Shown here in pieces: positions 10,494 to 22,138 of a stretch of 64,000 nt of DNA. The translations under genes and the position numbers were made by a program. Each line of letters starts with the position of its first letter. The stretch's first letter is position 1. The stretch is from the NCBI GenBank assembly GCA_018398585.1, contig JAGTTD010000010.1, positions 32,094,638 through 32,158,637 on the forward strand, given 5' to 3'. The notes under the pieces are model-generated. The model saw only the letters and a list, made by a program, of their open reading frames with translations, was not told the DNA's origin and ran no database searches. The DNA comes from Simmondsia chinensis (Eukaryota > Streptophyta > Magnoliopsida > Caryophyllales > Simmondsiaceae).

Positions 10494-13400
10494 ATGGCAA
10501 TGAAACTCCTTCTTCCCGATATGTCTAAACTTGAACAGCTAAATGGGAAGAATTACAAATGCTAGTCTCTTAAGATACTGCTCTACCTAGACCAACTAAG
10601 CATCAATTATGTCCTCTATGAAAAGAATGCCCCTCAGGAAGAAACTGCTAAGATCATCTATGAGGAAAAATTTACTACGGATAATAAAAGCTGTAGGAGA
10701 ACACTATTACATTATATGACCGATAGTTTATTTGATATTTATGTTAAAATGGACACTGCTAAGGAAATATGGGATACGCTTCTTAAGAAATATGGAAGCG
10801 GCTATGCGGGTACTAGAAAATACGCTGTTAGCAAATGGCTGGACTTTAAAGTAGTCGATGACAAGCCAATCATTGACCAAATATACGAGTATGAAAATAT
10901 TGTAACCACTCTACTGTCCGAAGGTTTGAAAATCTGTGAAATCACCCAAGCTTATGCCCTTATTGAAAGACTTCCGCCCTCGTGGAAGGATTACATAAAC
11001 CTTCTCATTCATAAGAAAAAAAGATCTAACTTTAGAAGAATTTATGGGTCATCTGAAAATTGAAGAAGAAAACAGGCTACAGGATAAGGCAAACACACAC
11101 TCTAATTATTCAAAAGCTAATATTGTCGCAAAAAAAGCTGCCCCCTCTGATAGGTTTAAGGGAAAAGACAAAAGGTATCACTCCAACCTCAAACCCGGCA
11201 GAAAAATACACAAAACAAAGGCCAAGTTCCAAGGAGAATGCTACTTCTGTGGAAAACATGGACACAAGGCACAAGATTGCAGAAACAAAAAGAAACAACC
11301 CAAAGACAACAAGAACAAGGCCAATCTTGTAGAAACTGGCAACATTGTAGCTGTGGTCTCGGAAGTGAACTTGGTGAACAACACGAAAGAATGGATAGTG
11401 GATACTGGCGCTACTAGACACATCTGTGCACATTGAAACATGTTTGAAGAATACTAGAAGGTGAATGATGGCGACGTCGTCTACATGGGATATTCAGCAG
11501 CCGTGCCAATCCTCGGAAAAAGGGAAGATTTCTCTAAAACTCACCTCTGGTAAAATGCTTACATTAACTAATGCACTGTATGTGGCTGATATACGTAGGA
11601 ACCTAATCTTTGGTAGCCTTCTTATTAAAGTTGGTCTAAAATTAGCATTTGATTCTGATAGACTCGTGCTCACTAGGAATGTTGAACTTATAGGCAAGGG
11701 ATACTGTAACGGGGGTTTATTTATTCTTGATGCTTACTGTATTAATGAAATGAATGCTAGTACCTCTTCCACTAATATCGCTGAATCCCTTGATTTCTAG
11801 CACGCTCATTTAGAACATGTGAATGTAAACTCAATTAAACATTTAAGAAAAATGAACTTAATCCCTGATTTTAACAAAACGGATTTTTCTAAATATGAGG
11901 TGTGCGTTGAAGCTAAATACACTAAAAAAGCATTTAAGTCCGTTGAAAGACACACTGAACTACTAGAACTGGTCCATAGAGACTTAGGAGATTTTAAAAG
12001 AACATTGAGTACGGGCGGTAAAAGATATTACATGACCTTCGTAGATGACCACTCTAGATATACCATGGTAAACCTTCTAAGAAGTAAAGATGAAGCTGAA
12101 CAAATGTTCTTAAAATATCAAGCCGAGGTTGGAAACCAACTAGGAAGAAAAATAAAAAGACTTAGGTCCGATAGAGGAGGGGAATATGACCCTACTTCCC
12201 TTGAGATATTTTGCGAAGAAAAAGGAATAATACATGAAAGAACACCCCCTTACTGTTCAGAGTTAAATGGCATTTCAGAGAAGAAAAATAGAACCTTGAA
12301 AAACATGATGAATACTATGCTAATAAGTGTTGGACTTCCTGATAACATATGGGGGGAGGCAATTTTATCTGCTTGGCACATACTAAACAGTGTACCTCAT
12401 AAGAAACTTGATAAAACACCTTATGAACTATGGAAAGGCCACGTCCCTAATTTAATTAAAGGTGAAAATGCCTCTTTTGCATGTGGTAGTATAATGGAAT
12501 CTAGAGATGCCAAGTTCTTCGAACACATATTTCCCATGAAATCTAATGTTCAGTCTGTAACTCCTAACCCTATGCCCTCTAGCATTGAGAATACTGATGA
12601 ACCTAATACACCAGAAATAAGGAGTAAAAGTGCTAGAAAATAAAATAGTTTTGGAGCAGACTTTATCACCCTCTTAACTGAACATAATGAGACAAATGAG
12701 AAAATTGTGTATGCCTATATGCTACAGGAAGATCCAAAAAGGTATAAAGAAGCCAGAAAATCTGATCACTCCACATTTTGGAAAGAAGCCATTAACAATG
12801 AATTAGAGTCAATCCTGAATAACCATACTTGGGAACTGGTAGACATCCCAAGAGGATGTAAACCAATTGACTGTAAGTGGATATTTAAAAAGAAACTAAA
12901 TGCCGATGGGTCCATAGATAAATTTAAAGCTAGGCTAGTGGCTAAGGGATTTACACAAAGAAAAGGAGTAGATTACTTTGATATATACTCACCCATCACT
13001 AAAATAGCCACTATCAGGGCCTTGATTGCTATCAGTTCTATTCATAACTTATTTGTCCAACAAATGGATGTTAAAACTGCTTTTCTGAATGGTGACTTAG
13101 ATGAAGACATTTATATGGAACAGCAAGAAGGGTTTGTAGTTCCAGCCATGAATAGAAAGTGCGTAAACTAATCAAATCTCTATATGGCCTAAAACAAGCA
13201 CCAAAGCAGTGGCATGAAAAATTTAATGGCACTTTGTTTCTAACAACTTTCATGTGAATGATGGAGACTCTTGTGTATACTCTAAGCCTGATTGTAATGA
13301 GTGTGTTATTATCTGCTTATGCTTCGATGATATGTTGATTTTTGGCACAACTCTAAGCATTGCCACTGAGACTAAAAATTTTCTAAGTTCCAAATTCGAT

Positions 13401-14269
13401 ATGGAGGACCTAGGTGAGGAGGATGTAATTTTAGGAGTAAAAATTTTGAGGACTCCCAAAGGCATCAGCCTTAATCAGTCTCACTATGTGGAAAAAATTC
13501 TTAGAAGGTTTGACATGTTTGATGTCGATTCTGCAAGAATACCTTATGACCCCAGTGTACACTTGACTAAACATAAAAGTGTTGCAATGTGCCAATCTGA
13601 ATATGCTAAGATAATTGGAAATGTTATGTTCTTAATGAACTATACCAGGCCTGACATTGCATATGCGGTAGACTTAGTAGATATACTCATAATCCAAATG
13701 AAGAACATTGGAATGCTTTAAAGAGATTGTTTAAATATCTAAAAGGAATTATGGACTGAGGACTTCACTTTACAAAATTTCCTGCTGTAGTAGAAGGATA
13801 TAACGATGCTAAATGGGTATCTGATAACGATAAAATTAATTCCACTAGTGGCTATGTTTTTACACTAGGTGGAGGTGCTATATCCTGGAAGTCATCTAAG
13901 CAATCTTGTACTACCAAGTCTACCATGGAATCAAAATTCATTGCTCTTAAGTTGGCAGGACATGAAGCCGAATGGCTGAGAAGCTTACTTGCAGATGTGC
14001 CGTTATGGGGGCATCCAGCTCCATCAGTTGCATTGCACTGTGACAATCAGGCAGCCATAACTGTAGCAAAGAACAAAGTGTACAATGGCAAGAGGAGACA
14101 CATTTGCCTTAGACATAAATTTGTAAAAGATCTTTTAGAAAATGGGGTGATATCACTAGACTATGTGAGGTTGGAAGAAAATTACGGATCCGTTAACGAA
14201 AGGCCTTTGTTGAAAAATTGTATTAGAAACATCGAGGGGTATAGGATTAAAGTCTATAAAGTGAATTAA
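10494..14269 (+). pseudogene. Copia A gag-pol, degenerate
   Basis: The start at 10494 opens a Gag that is soon interrupted by TAG. Gag continues at 10716-11060 (UBN2-like), shifts frame, and shows a CCHC knuckle, CYFCGKHGHKAQDC, at about 11240-11280. The protease site WIVDTGATRHIC follows at about 11392. Integrase shows DDHSR, RSDRGGEY and a GISEKKNR region (the Glu-bearing segment) between 12050 and 12300, but its C-terminal part is shortened near 12450. RT has DVKTAFLNGDLDEDIYM (13069-13119) and CFDDM in place of the usual YVDDM (about 13324). RNase H runs from [19 protein letters not shown] to the stop at 14267. At least five frameshifts or stops make it non-functional. Confidence 0.9.
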
Positions 14270-14845
14270 CTATGATGTATCTCAACCTAGTTTATACAGG
14301 TTCAATGAGTAAGTTATAGTTCAGTTTGATTGTGCACTGTAATAAATAATTGTCCCTCCCGAGGATGTTGACAGTGTTGGGCAATCCATAGCCATAGTTT
14401 TGGGGGTGTGAGCTGAGTCACACTTGATGGAACCCAGAAATTGTTACTAAGGTGTTGAGAATGAGCATTAGCTCTTAATGGACCTATAGCCATTATTTGG
14501 TGGTGCGACGTAAGACGCACTTGATGGGATCCACCTGTTTAGGTGTGGGGGTATGGCCACCTCCTATGAAGGTTGGAGACTTGCCTTTTAGAGCACCTAT
14601 GAGAATCCAGGACGGACAAATTGCTGATAAAAGTGTCAAACTGTGGGATTTGCTGGGATCTTTTAAGCTTGGTATGTGCTCAGGTGAAAGACTATACAAC
14701 ATCTTGTCAAGTTCAAAACAAAAGCTACCCGACAAGCTGTTGGCCTTAAACTTGCAATGTACTAGGTTTCGACATTGAAAAACTAAGTTCGCCCTTTTGC
14801 CTAGACTAATCTCTTTCCTTTTTCTTTGTCACATTTGTGGGAGAC
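14270..14845 (+). other. Copia A 3' untranslated region
   Basis: Non-coding stretch before the polypurine tract. It holds two related segments (about 14370-14420 and 14470-14530) with the pattern CCATAGCCAT...GTGTGAGC...CACTTGATGG, so an old internal duplication. No conserved extra gene was recognised. Confidence 0.55.
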
Positions 14846-15627
14846 TGTTGAAAATGTAACAAAGTTTAAATTGGATAATTGAAGTCCTAAACTAAAACCC
14901 TCATCCCACATGGATAATTTAGTGAAGGGTGGGGTAGTTTGTATATACCCTTGTAAACACTAGGATTAGAATTAAGTTATGGATAAGAGAATGGTGGGAA
15001 CCACACGCCCGCGTGCTGCCAGTCTGCCACGCCATGCTCAAGCAGAGTGTGGGTGTCCTTTTTTACTAACGGGTAATTTTATTTTATTGGAAACTTCTTC
15101 TTAAACGGATAATTTTATTCTCGTAAAATCCCGGTGTCTTTAATGCTGCTTCGGTGAACGAAGCTTTCCCTCCATTGCTGACACAGCTGCCCAAGTGAAT
15201 ATTGAGATTATTGCTTCACCATAGGGACGGGTCTCTTCCCCATTGTAGATGCCTCTTTTCCTAACAAAACCAATAGTCACAGCCTTCTTCATTATAAAAA
15301 AAAAATTTGCCTTCCTCTCTTCTCTTCTTCTTCTGCTATCTTTTCAAATAAACTAAGGCTGGCCAAAAGTTCTCTTGGCATCCCACCCGGCTTCTAACGA
15401 GTGCACATTAAAGGTCGGATCTCGTTAATCCTGAAGGATGGCCGCTGGTTGATCTGTGTGCATTGTAGCAGCTGCGAAATAGTCTTTTAGGATAGTGGCT
15501 TATACCACGGTGCAGTTACTTGCTTTGTAAGATCTTTCCACTATGTATCAAGTTTGTTGCTGTGTTTGATCATTTATTTTATTATTGTGGTTACTGCTTA
15601 CTGTTTTCTAAACAACACACTGGTCAC
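14846..15627 (+). repeat. 3' LTR of Copia A, TATA box lost
   Basis: 782 bp, 21 bp shorter than the 5' LTR. The missing block is the part holding the CTATAAATAG box: here AATAGTCACAGCC runs directly into TTCTTCATTATAAAA. Confidence 0.85.
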
Positions 15628-15802
15628 TAAGGACTAATTAATCACATTTGTGAATAAAACATTTCAAACTTGTTGAGTTTGGCTTTCATCATTTTTGTTG
15701 TACTTGCTATAAGTATCCAAAGGCTTGTTTGGTTGCTATAAAATAGGCCGGGAAAGCATGAATTTATGGGAGGTAGGACTTGGAATTTTGTTTTGTTTTA
15801 AG

Positions 15803-15972
15803 TAAGTTGGTAGAATTAACAATGTTTTGCTTTGCTCATGTTCCGCTCCTAGCTCATGATTTTCTCTTGGCTTTTCATTTTATTTCTTTATTTTTCTTCA
15901 TTATTATTGTAAAGACTCTCTCTATGCTCCTCTTAATTATTAAAAAAAAAAAAAAAAGCAAGTTAGTAGAAT
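15803..15972 (+). mobile_element. Short truncated retroposon with poly(A) and TSD
   Basis: TAAGTTGGTAGAAT (15803-15816) and CAAGTTAGTAGAAT (15959-15972) form a 14-bp target duplication with two mismatches. Between them lies about 125 bp ending in a 16-A tail (15942-15957) preceded by TTAATTATT. Too short to classify beyond a 5'-truncated LINE or SINE. Confidence 0.75.
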
Positions 15973-15987
15973 ACGAGAAGCAATTTC

Positions 15988-18107
15988 TGTTAGGAATAGT
16001 TTTGGATGTATTATTTTAATTAATAAATAAAATTAAAGTCCCAGTTATTTTCTAGTTAAATTTGTGTCAGCGTGCATTTATACTGGATGTGATTTTCTTT
16101 TGAGAGACATCCAAGAGATCGGTGTAGTCCCCAGACTACAATTTACATGTTTGTTCTAAGTGGTTTATGAGACTAAGCCAAAGATAAACTCGGAACAACT
16201 GGTATGGATTGTTGTTCAAAAGGCTCGTAGTCGAAGACAAGTTTGAACCACTTGTATGCTAAGACTATAACGTAACACTTTAGATGACTTGTCTTGGTCA
16301 TGTGGATGGAGATCCAAAAATATTGGGTTGGTGTGTTTAATAAGATTGACACACTGAATTGTACCATGTGGGTTACTTATTTCTAGACTACTATCAGAGA
16401 TGAGTGATTCATGTTGTACTATTTGAACGACGACTCTAAATCTTGAGGGTATTCTGGACTTATGCATGGAACATTAGTTACTTTGGTGTACCATAAGTAA
16501 GGTCTAAACACATGACTAAATTCTCACGTACACTGCATAGCAGCGTGAAGTGTGACAAGGATCATGTATTTAATAAAGAATCTATAGTCTGTTATGAGAT
16601 ACAGATGTCTCTTTATTTGATTTGCAAATGTTTGAATAGTTTGGAAACTTTGGCCAAAGTATTCCAAGTGTTTGATATTTGGAACTTATACTGTGAATAT
16701 GTTCAAGTATAAATGAATTATTCAGTGAAGGGTGAATCGATAACTAATAGAGAAGCTGTGAAAAGGATAATGGTAGTAGTTATATTTATCTTTTGTCATT
16801 GATATCTAGTGGAGGGGTTGTTTTTATCAATACAGTCTATTAGGGATATATCGAATAAATGGTTTAAGTCTGGAGTGTAATGAGATTTACTTAGTGGAAT
16901 TAAGTCTCATTAAATGATAATTAAATTATTTCATGAGATGATTAATAACTCATTTAGAGCTAGATTTAAATTGTTCCTGAGTTCCATGCGCAAGCCTCTA
17001 TATTTATTGCCATTAGAAAAATATTAAAGAATTCATGAGATGAATTATTTATCCATGAGATGGGTAAATTAATTTTTCCAAATATTATTCATGAGATGAA
17101 TAAGAATTGAAAATTATAAAATAAAATAATTTTGAAAAATTAAAATTCATGAGATGAATTTTTACATGTGTGAAACAAAACAAAGAAATATATATATAGG
17201 AAAACAACAGCCCAGATCGCAATCCGCAACGCTCCCGGCCAGCCAATCACCACCCGTGGCAAAGGGGAGATCCGCATGCCACGAGTATAGCCAATCAAGC
17301 TTTGACACGTGGCACGCACTATTTAAAAAAATCAGAAGGCGCTTTGTTCCCGGGCAAAATGCAGCGTTTTATTCTTTATTTAATTGAAACGATGCGTTTT
17401 GAGTAGTTGTACGCGAATCCCACATCGAAAAATCAGCTCTTTTTCGCTCCGGTAGCCTACTATAAATAGAGGTACCTATTGAGAGGTTTGACATTCAATT
17501 GAAATAAATTTTTTAGGGTTTTTGAAACTATTTTAGAGATCTAATTTGAGAGAGAATTTTCCTTTAAAATTTTTCTTTCCTAATTGAATATTTTTCAGAG
17601 ACCACTCTGCGGGCAGTTCGAGGTCATTGCGTAGAAGATCACAGGGTCTTCATTTATGGTATTCTTTTGAAGATTATTATCTCTTTCTGGTTTTCTTATT
17701 TTAGAGCAAATCTAGGTATGTTCTTCTTTCCTTCGCTTTTAGTTTTTGCTTTTCTATTTATTTATATTATTCGTTATTATGCATGTTTATGCATATTTAA
17801 ATTATGAATTTAAATCTATAGATACAAAATTAGAAATTTTAAATTAAACCTAGATTTAGAATTATGAATTCCAAACCCTTTTGCTGCATAAACTTTATAA
17901 AATTGGGGAGAATTTTTAAAATTCGTCCCAACAATTTGTATTAGGGCAGAGGGTTTATATAAATATTAGGGCTTAGGTAAAGAAAAGAATCTTCTACTTT
18001 AAGTGCTCTAATAGGTACTCCTCGTTGTGACCACAGTTGAAAAATTATGAACCCAACGATCGGTATAAGAGTTTATTTTTCCAACAATATTTATATTTTT
18101 CCCAACA
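15988..18107 (+). repeat. 5' LTR of Copia B
   Basis: 2120 bp. A TATA box, CTACTATAAATAGAGG, lies at about 17457. Against the 3' LTR it lacks blocks near its end, including the CTGTTCCCGGGAATTCTCGC region seen at about 24207. Confidence 0.9.
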
Positions 18108-18125
18108 ATTGATATCAGAGCCAGT
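18108..18125 (+). promoter_or_regulatory. Primer binding site of Copia B
   Basis: TTGATATCAGAGCC directly follows the LTR end. It differs by one base from the usual TGGTATCAGAGCC complement of initiator-Met tRNA. Confidence 0.8.
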
Positions 18126-18235
18126 ATCTGATTACATTCATAATATACATAAATAGGTACAATAAGATCGAAATAAATAGATTTGCAATTTAATAAAATA
18201 GAAATTTTATTAAGAAAGAAAGTTAGTTTAATTTG

Positions 18236-18411
18236 ACAGTTCGATTTAAATTATTTAAATCCATAAAGAATTAATAGTTAATTAGATAGTTTAAAGTAAC
18301 AATTTAAATTATTTAAATCAATAATTAATTAATAGTTAATTAGACCGTTTAAGAAAACGATTTAAATTGTTTAAATCGTTAATGAATTAATCGTTAATTC
18401 GGATATGTCAA
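18236..18411 (+). repeat. Three 58-bp tandem repeats in Copia B leader
   Basis: The motif ATTTAAATTATTTAAATC begins near 18244, 18302 and 18360, an exact 58-bp period. Each unit continues with a TTAATAGTTAATTAGA-type block. The core is a near-palindrome. Confidence 0.8.
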
Positions 18412-18699
18412 TTTATAAACTTGCGATTATGTTATTTGTATAATGAGATTATGCATGTTTGAAATGATTTGCGAAATCAGATAAAATTGATCTAATGAGA
18501 TTAGATTCAATTAATTTTAAAATTAAATATTTTTAAAAAATAAAAAAATAAAAATAAAATAAGATTCTGATAATGTCAGCATTGATGTGGCGCTGACATT
18601 AGCAAATAAATTTTTTTATTTTATTTATTTAATTTTAGGGATGTGTCGACGTCAGTATTGGTTTACATAATAATTATAAATTAATTATTTTATTATTTA

Positions 18700-19265
18700 A
18701 TTTCTTTTTAGAATGAAATTTTAAATTAAATTATGAGATAGTCTAGGTTGTAAATCAGTGTTATTTTAAATAAAAGTTAAATTTTATTAAGCTTATGTAA
18801 TTTTAGAATAAGATTCTAAATATGACTATTGGATAGTCTAAGCTTATTTAATTTTAGAATGAGATTCTAAATAAGACTATGGGGTAGTCAAATATCTAAA
18901 TCACTACTGTTTTTAAATGAAATTGACTTTTATTAATTAATTAGTTTTAGAATTAGATTCTAAAAATAGATTATGAGATAATCTAAATTACGAAATTATT
19001 TCAAATTAAAAATTAATTTCTAGAATGGGATTCTAAATGTAGATTATTAGATATTCTAAATAATATTACAGTACTTCTTAAATTAAAATTAATTAATTAA
19101 TTTTATTGATTAAATTTAGAATGAAATTCTAAAGTTAGATTATGAGAAAATCTATATTGTAAAACGATAATATTTTAAATAAATTAATTAGTTAATTATG
19201 GTTAATTTTTTAGAATGAGATTCTAAAGGGGGTTATAAGATAATCCAGGTTGTAATTGCAAGTTA
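18700..19265 (+). repeat. Seven degenerate dyad repeats in Copia B leader
   Basis: Versions of TTTAGAATGAGATTCTAAA, followed by ATTATGAGATAATCTA-like sequence, start near 18707, 18802, 18853, 18944, 19020, 19118 and 19208. Most are spaced 75-98 bp apart, one 51 bp. The dyad AGAAT-N3-ATTCT is the best conserved part. Confidence 0.75.
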
Positions 19266-19831
19266 ATTAAAAATTACTAGTTTTTAAAAATCAAGTTGGA
19301 GCGAGGTTTCAATTGTTATAACCTCACAGTCTCCATTACCGGTCTAGCAATATAGTAGATCGATTGACCTCCCTGCGGAGGATGTTGGTTTGCAGATTAT
19401 AGGGTTAGACTTCTTATAGGATAAACCAAAGCACAAAGAAGCGATGCGGCCATGCTGCCGTGGAGTATTATGTGTATATGTATGGAGGTTTAGGTAATGG
19501 TTTACACTTGACTAACTTGATGCATTGGCCTCCCCGATAAGCTCTGTTGTGTCATGTTAGAGACTAAGGTAAAGTAGTGAGTTAACCATGTTTAGTAAGA
19601 GTTACAAGAAAATACGTTAATTAAGAATAGTTCTGACGCAAACTAGCTTCGTGCGACCCCGCGGCCTGGGAGTAAGGAGTGGTGTGTTTGGGTTATCATT
19701 GTATGCATGATAGTACAGTTTAGTAGACACCTGACTTATTGTGTATGCTAAAATAAAAGAATACATATCACTGCATTATACATGACTCTTATAATGTAGT
19801 TACACATTTATTTGCATTTACAGTTTTTGAA

Positions 19832-20785
19832 ATGGCTGCGACCGGTGCACTTCACACAATTCTGAAAGATAATGCCTTAACTAGACCGAATTACTTCACC
19901 TGGAAAATAAACCTGGATATAGTATTAATATATGAGGGTCGTAATTTTGTTCTCACTGAAGCTCGACCTACAATGCATGCTAATAATTCTGCGGCTGCTA
20001 TTAAAGAGCGTTATGAACGCCGGACTAAGGCTAATGAGTTAACCAGATGCTACATTTTGGCCTCTGTGACCAATGTACTCAAGCATCAGATGCTTGAGAT
20101 GAAAACAACAGCTGAGATGATCAAACATTTAAAGGAAATGTTTGGTGGTCAAGATAGGGCAGCTAGGCAAGAGTTGATGAGGAAGCTCTTGAACAAGAGG
20201 ATGTCGGAAGGGTTGCCAATTCAGAAGCACGTCATGAAAATGATGGCGTGCTTGTCTGAGATTGAGATTCTAGGTGCTAAGATTGATAGTCAGTCTCAGC
20301 AGGATATTATCCTTAGCTCTTTATCCAGCTCTTTTACTCAGTTCAGGCTCTACTATACAATGAATAATAAGGATTATTGATTGCCTGAGATGATGAAGGA
20401 GCTATAGGTAGCAGAGGGTGTTATGCGAACCAAGGGGAGTGTCCACTTGACTCAGGTATCAAGGGCCAGTGGGAGCAAGCTCAACAAGGGACTGACTGAA
20501 AAGAAAGGCAAAGGTAAGGTTGCTAGTGTAGCACCTAATCCTAACAAAAGGCCAGCAAAGGGAAAGTGTTACTCTTGCGAAAAAATGGGCCACTGGAAGA
20601 GAAACTGCGCAAAGTACATGACTACTCTTCCTGCAAAGACTGCTAAGCCATCTGGTGAAGGTATGTTGAAGGTCCACCAGATTCTTGGTGTATGGACTCA
20701 AATTCAACTGACCAAGTCTGTAATATGTTACAGGGGCTTAGGCCAACCAGGAGGCTACATGATGGGAGCTGTACATGATAGCTGA
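19832..20785 (+). pseudogene. Copia B Gag (UBN2-like, CCHC)
   Basis: The start at 19832 opens a 182-residue Gag core (FTWKINLDIVLIYEGRNFVL, ARCYILASV-like TRCYILASV, then LKEMFGGQDRAARQELM). A TGA at 20378 and a TAG at 20405 separate it from a second open stretch with the zinc knuckle CYSCEKMGHWKRNC at about 20570. All zinc ligands are present. After the knuckle a decayed protease-like region (VWTQIQLTKSVICYRGLGQ) lacks the Asp-Ser/Thr-Gly site. Confidence 0.85.
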
Positions 20786-22110
20786 AGGCGGTACAAGAGT
20801 AACTGTCTCGGTAGTAGGAAGCGATAGCTTAGATTTTAGTGTTAGAGTCTTATTTTAGCTTCTTAAAAATTCTTATGGATTTGTACCCACATTGGACAAG
20901 AATTTAATTTATGGGGTTTATTTAAAGGATAATTGTTATTTAGTTGATTTTGATTGTGAACTTTTTATTACGAGAAATGAATTGTTTATTTACTAAAGAA
21001 CATGTATTCATGATTTATTCATGTTGTTTTCTGATCAAAAGTTATTTTGTATATGATCAATACAAAATATTTAGAGAAGGATTTTGCAAGTAAACTACAA
21101 AAGCAAAAACAAAATAATAATATAAGAATTAAAAAAAAAATGACACTAATTCTTAATAGCTAACACAACTCAAGACATAGTGGATGCATTAGATGCACCT
21201 ACTGATAGGAACGAGAATGTTTCAGGTATGCAAGGGCTTAGGTGTGGTGGTAGGATTGTTAGGGCACCTGATAGGTTCATAGCGGGAACCTTAATGGTTG
21301 ACCGTGGCAATAAATCTGATCCTTTTTAGCCACTATGAAGCAATTAAATCTTATAGTTTTGAGCAATTGGTTAAATGAACTATGCGTGTACAAACATCAT
21401 GAAGAGAAAGTAGTGATTTTCTCGGCATTGTATGTCAACAATACACTAATCATTGAGAATGATGTAGGGGTGTCATTAGTTGTAAAGGTTTGGTTGTCAG
21501 GATAGCTCCATATGAAGGACATAGGAGAAGCCAGCTCTACTCTTAGAATTAAGCTTTTGCGAGGTCCTAAGAGTAGGATGTTGAGGTCTTTCTTCAGCCA
21601 CTTATATTGACAAGATGTTGTCGAGATATAGCATGGAGTCCCTCTTTCTTTTTAGTAGTGTTCTAAGACACTCAAGAGGAGGAGCAATTAAGGAATATTC
21701 CATATGCTTTGGCTGTGGGAGGCCTCAGGTATGCCATGTTGAAAATGAGACTTGATGTCTGCTATGATGTGGTATAGTAAGCAAATGTTAGTCTAACCTA
21801 GGTCCGATGGACTAGGTGGCAGTGAAGTGTTTTCTCTAGTTCTTGAGAAGAACTAGAGACTATATGTTGATCTTTCAAAGTGACGAGCTGGTTCTAGTTG
21901 GCTATATTGATTTAAGACTTCCAGTCAGATTAAAATGATAGGCATTTGACGTCTAAGCATGTCTTTACCCTTGGAGTTGGAGCCATTAGTGAGAGGAATG
22001 TCAAGAAATATTGTATTGCTGACTTCGCAATAAAGTAATTGAGCTCACTAAGGGTTAGGCTCAGTGGACCTTTGGTTCAAACTTAAAAGGGGCGAGTATG
22101 GACTTTGTCA
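20786..22110 (+). pseudogene. Copia B pol remnant (RT/RNase H), heavily deleted
   Basis: Scattered reading-frame pieces remain. A pre-RT linker (GLRCGGRIVRAPDRF, about 21230) is followed by YVNNTLIIENDVG near 21430, in the position of the YVDD active site but with both Asp changed to Asn. LHMKDIGEASSTL follows near 21508, and EEEQLRNIPYALAVGGLRYA near 21676. Integrase and the first half of RT are absent. Cannot be functional. Confidence 0.75.
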
Positions 22111-22138
22111 TAAATTGGATTTAGGATAAGTGGAAGAT

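Larger units (their letters stand above)
9665..15627 (+). mobile_element. Copia LTR retrotransposon A, complete but broken
   Basis: 5963-bp element with direct LTRs at 9665-10467 and 14846-15627. Both begin TGTTGAAAATGTAACA and end AAACAACA. Flanks are CACTA (9660-9664) and CACTG (15628-15632), a 4-of-5 target duplication. A polypurine tract, TTGTGGGAGAC, precedes the 3' LTR. Gag, protease, integrase, RT and RNase H follow in Copia order, with many stops. No initiator-Met-type primer site follows the 5' LTR, so the primer is unassigned. Confidence 0.92.

Noticed and set aside
18700..19265. Heat-shock elements in the Copia B leader repeats
   Set aside because: GAA and TTC in the AGAAT-N3-ATTCT dyads are 5 bp apart, not the 2-bp spacing of nGAAnnTTCn, and lie downstream of the primer site rather than in the promoter.
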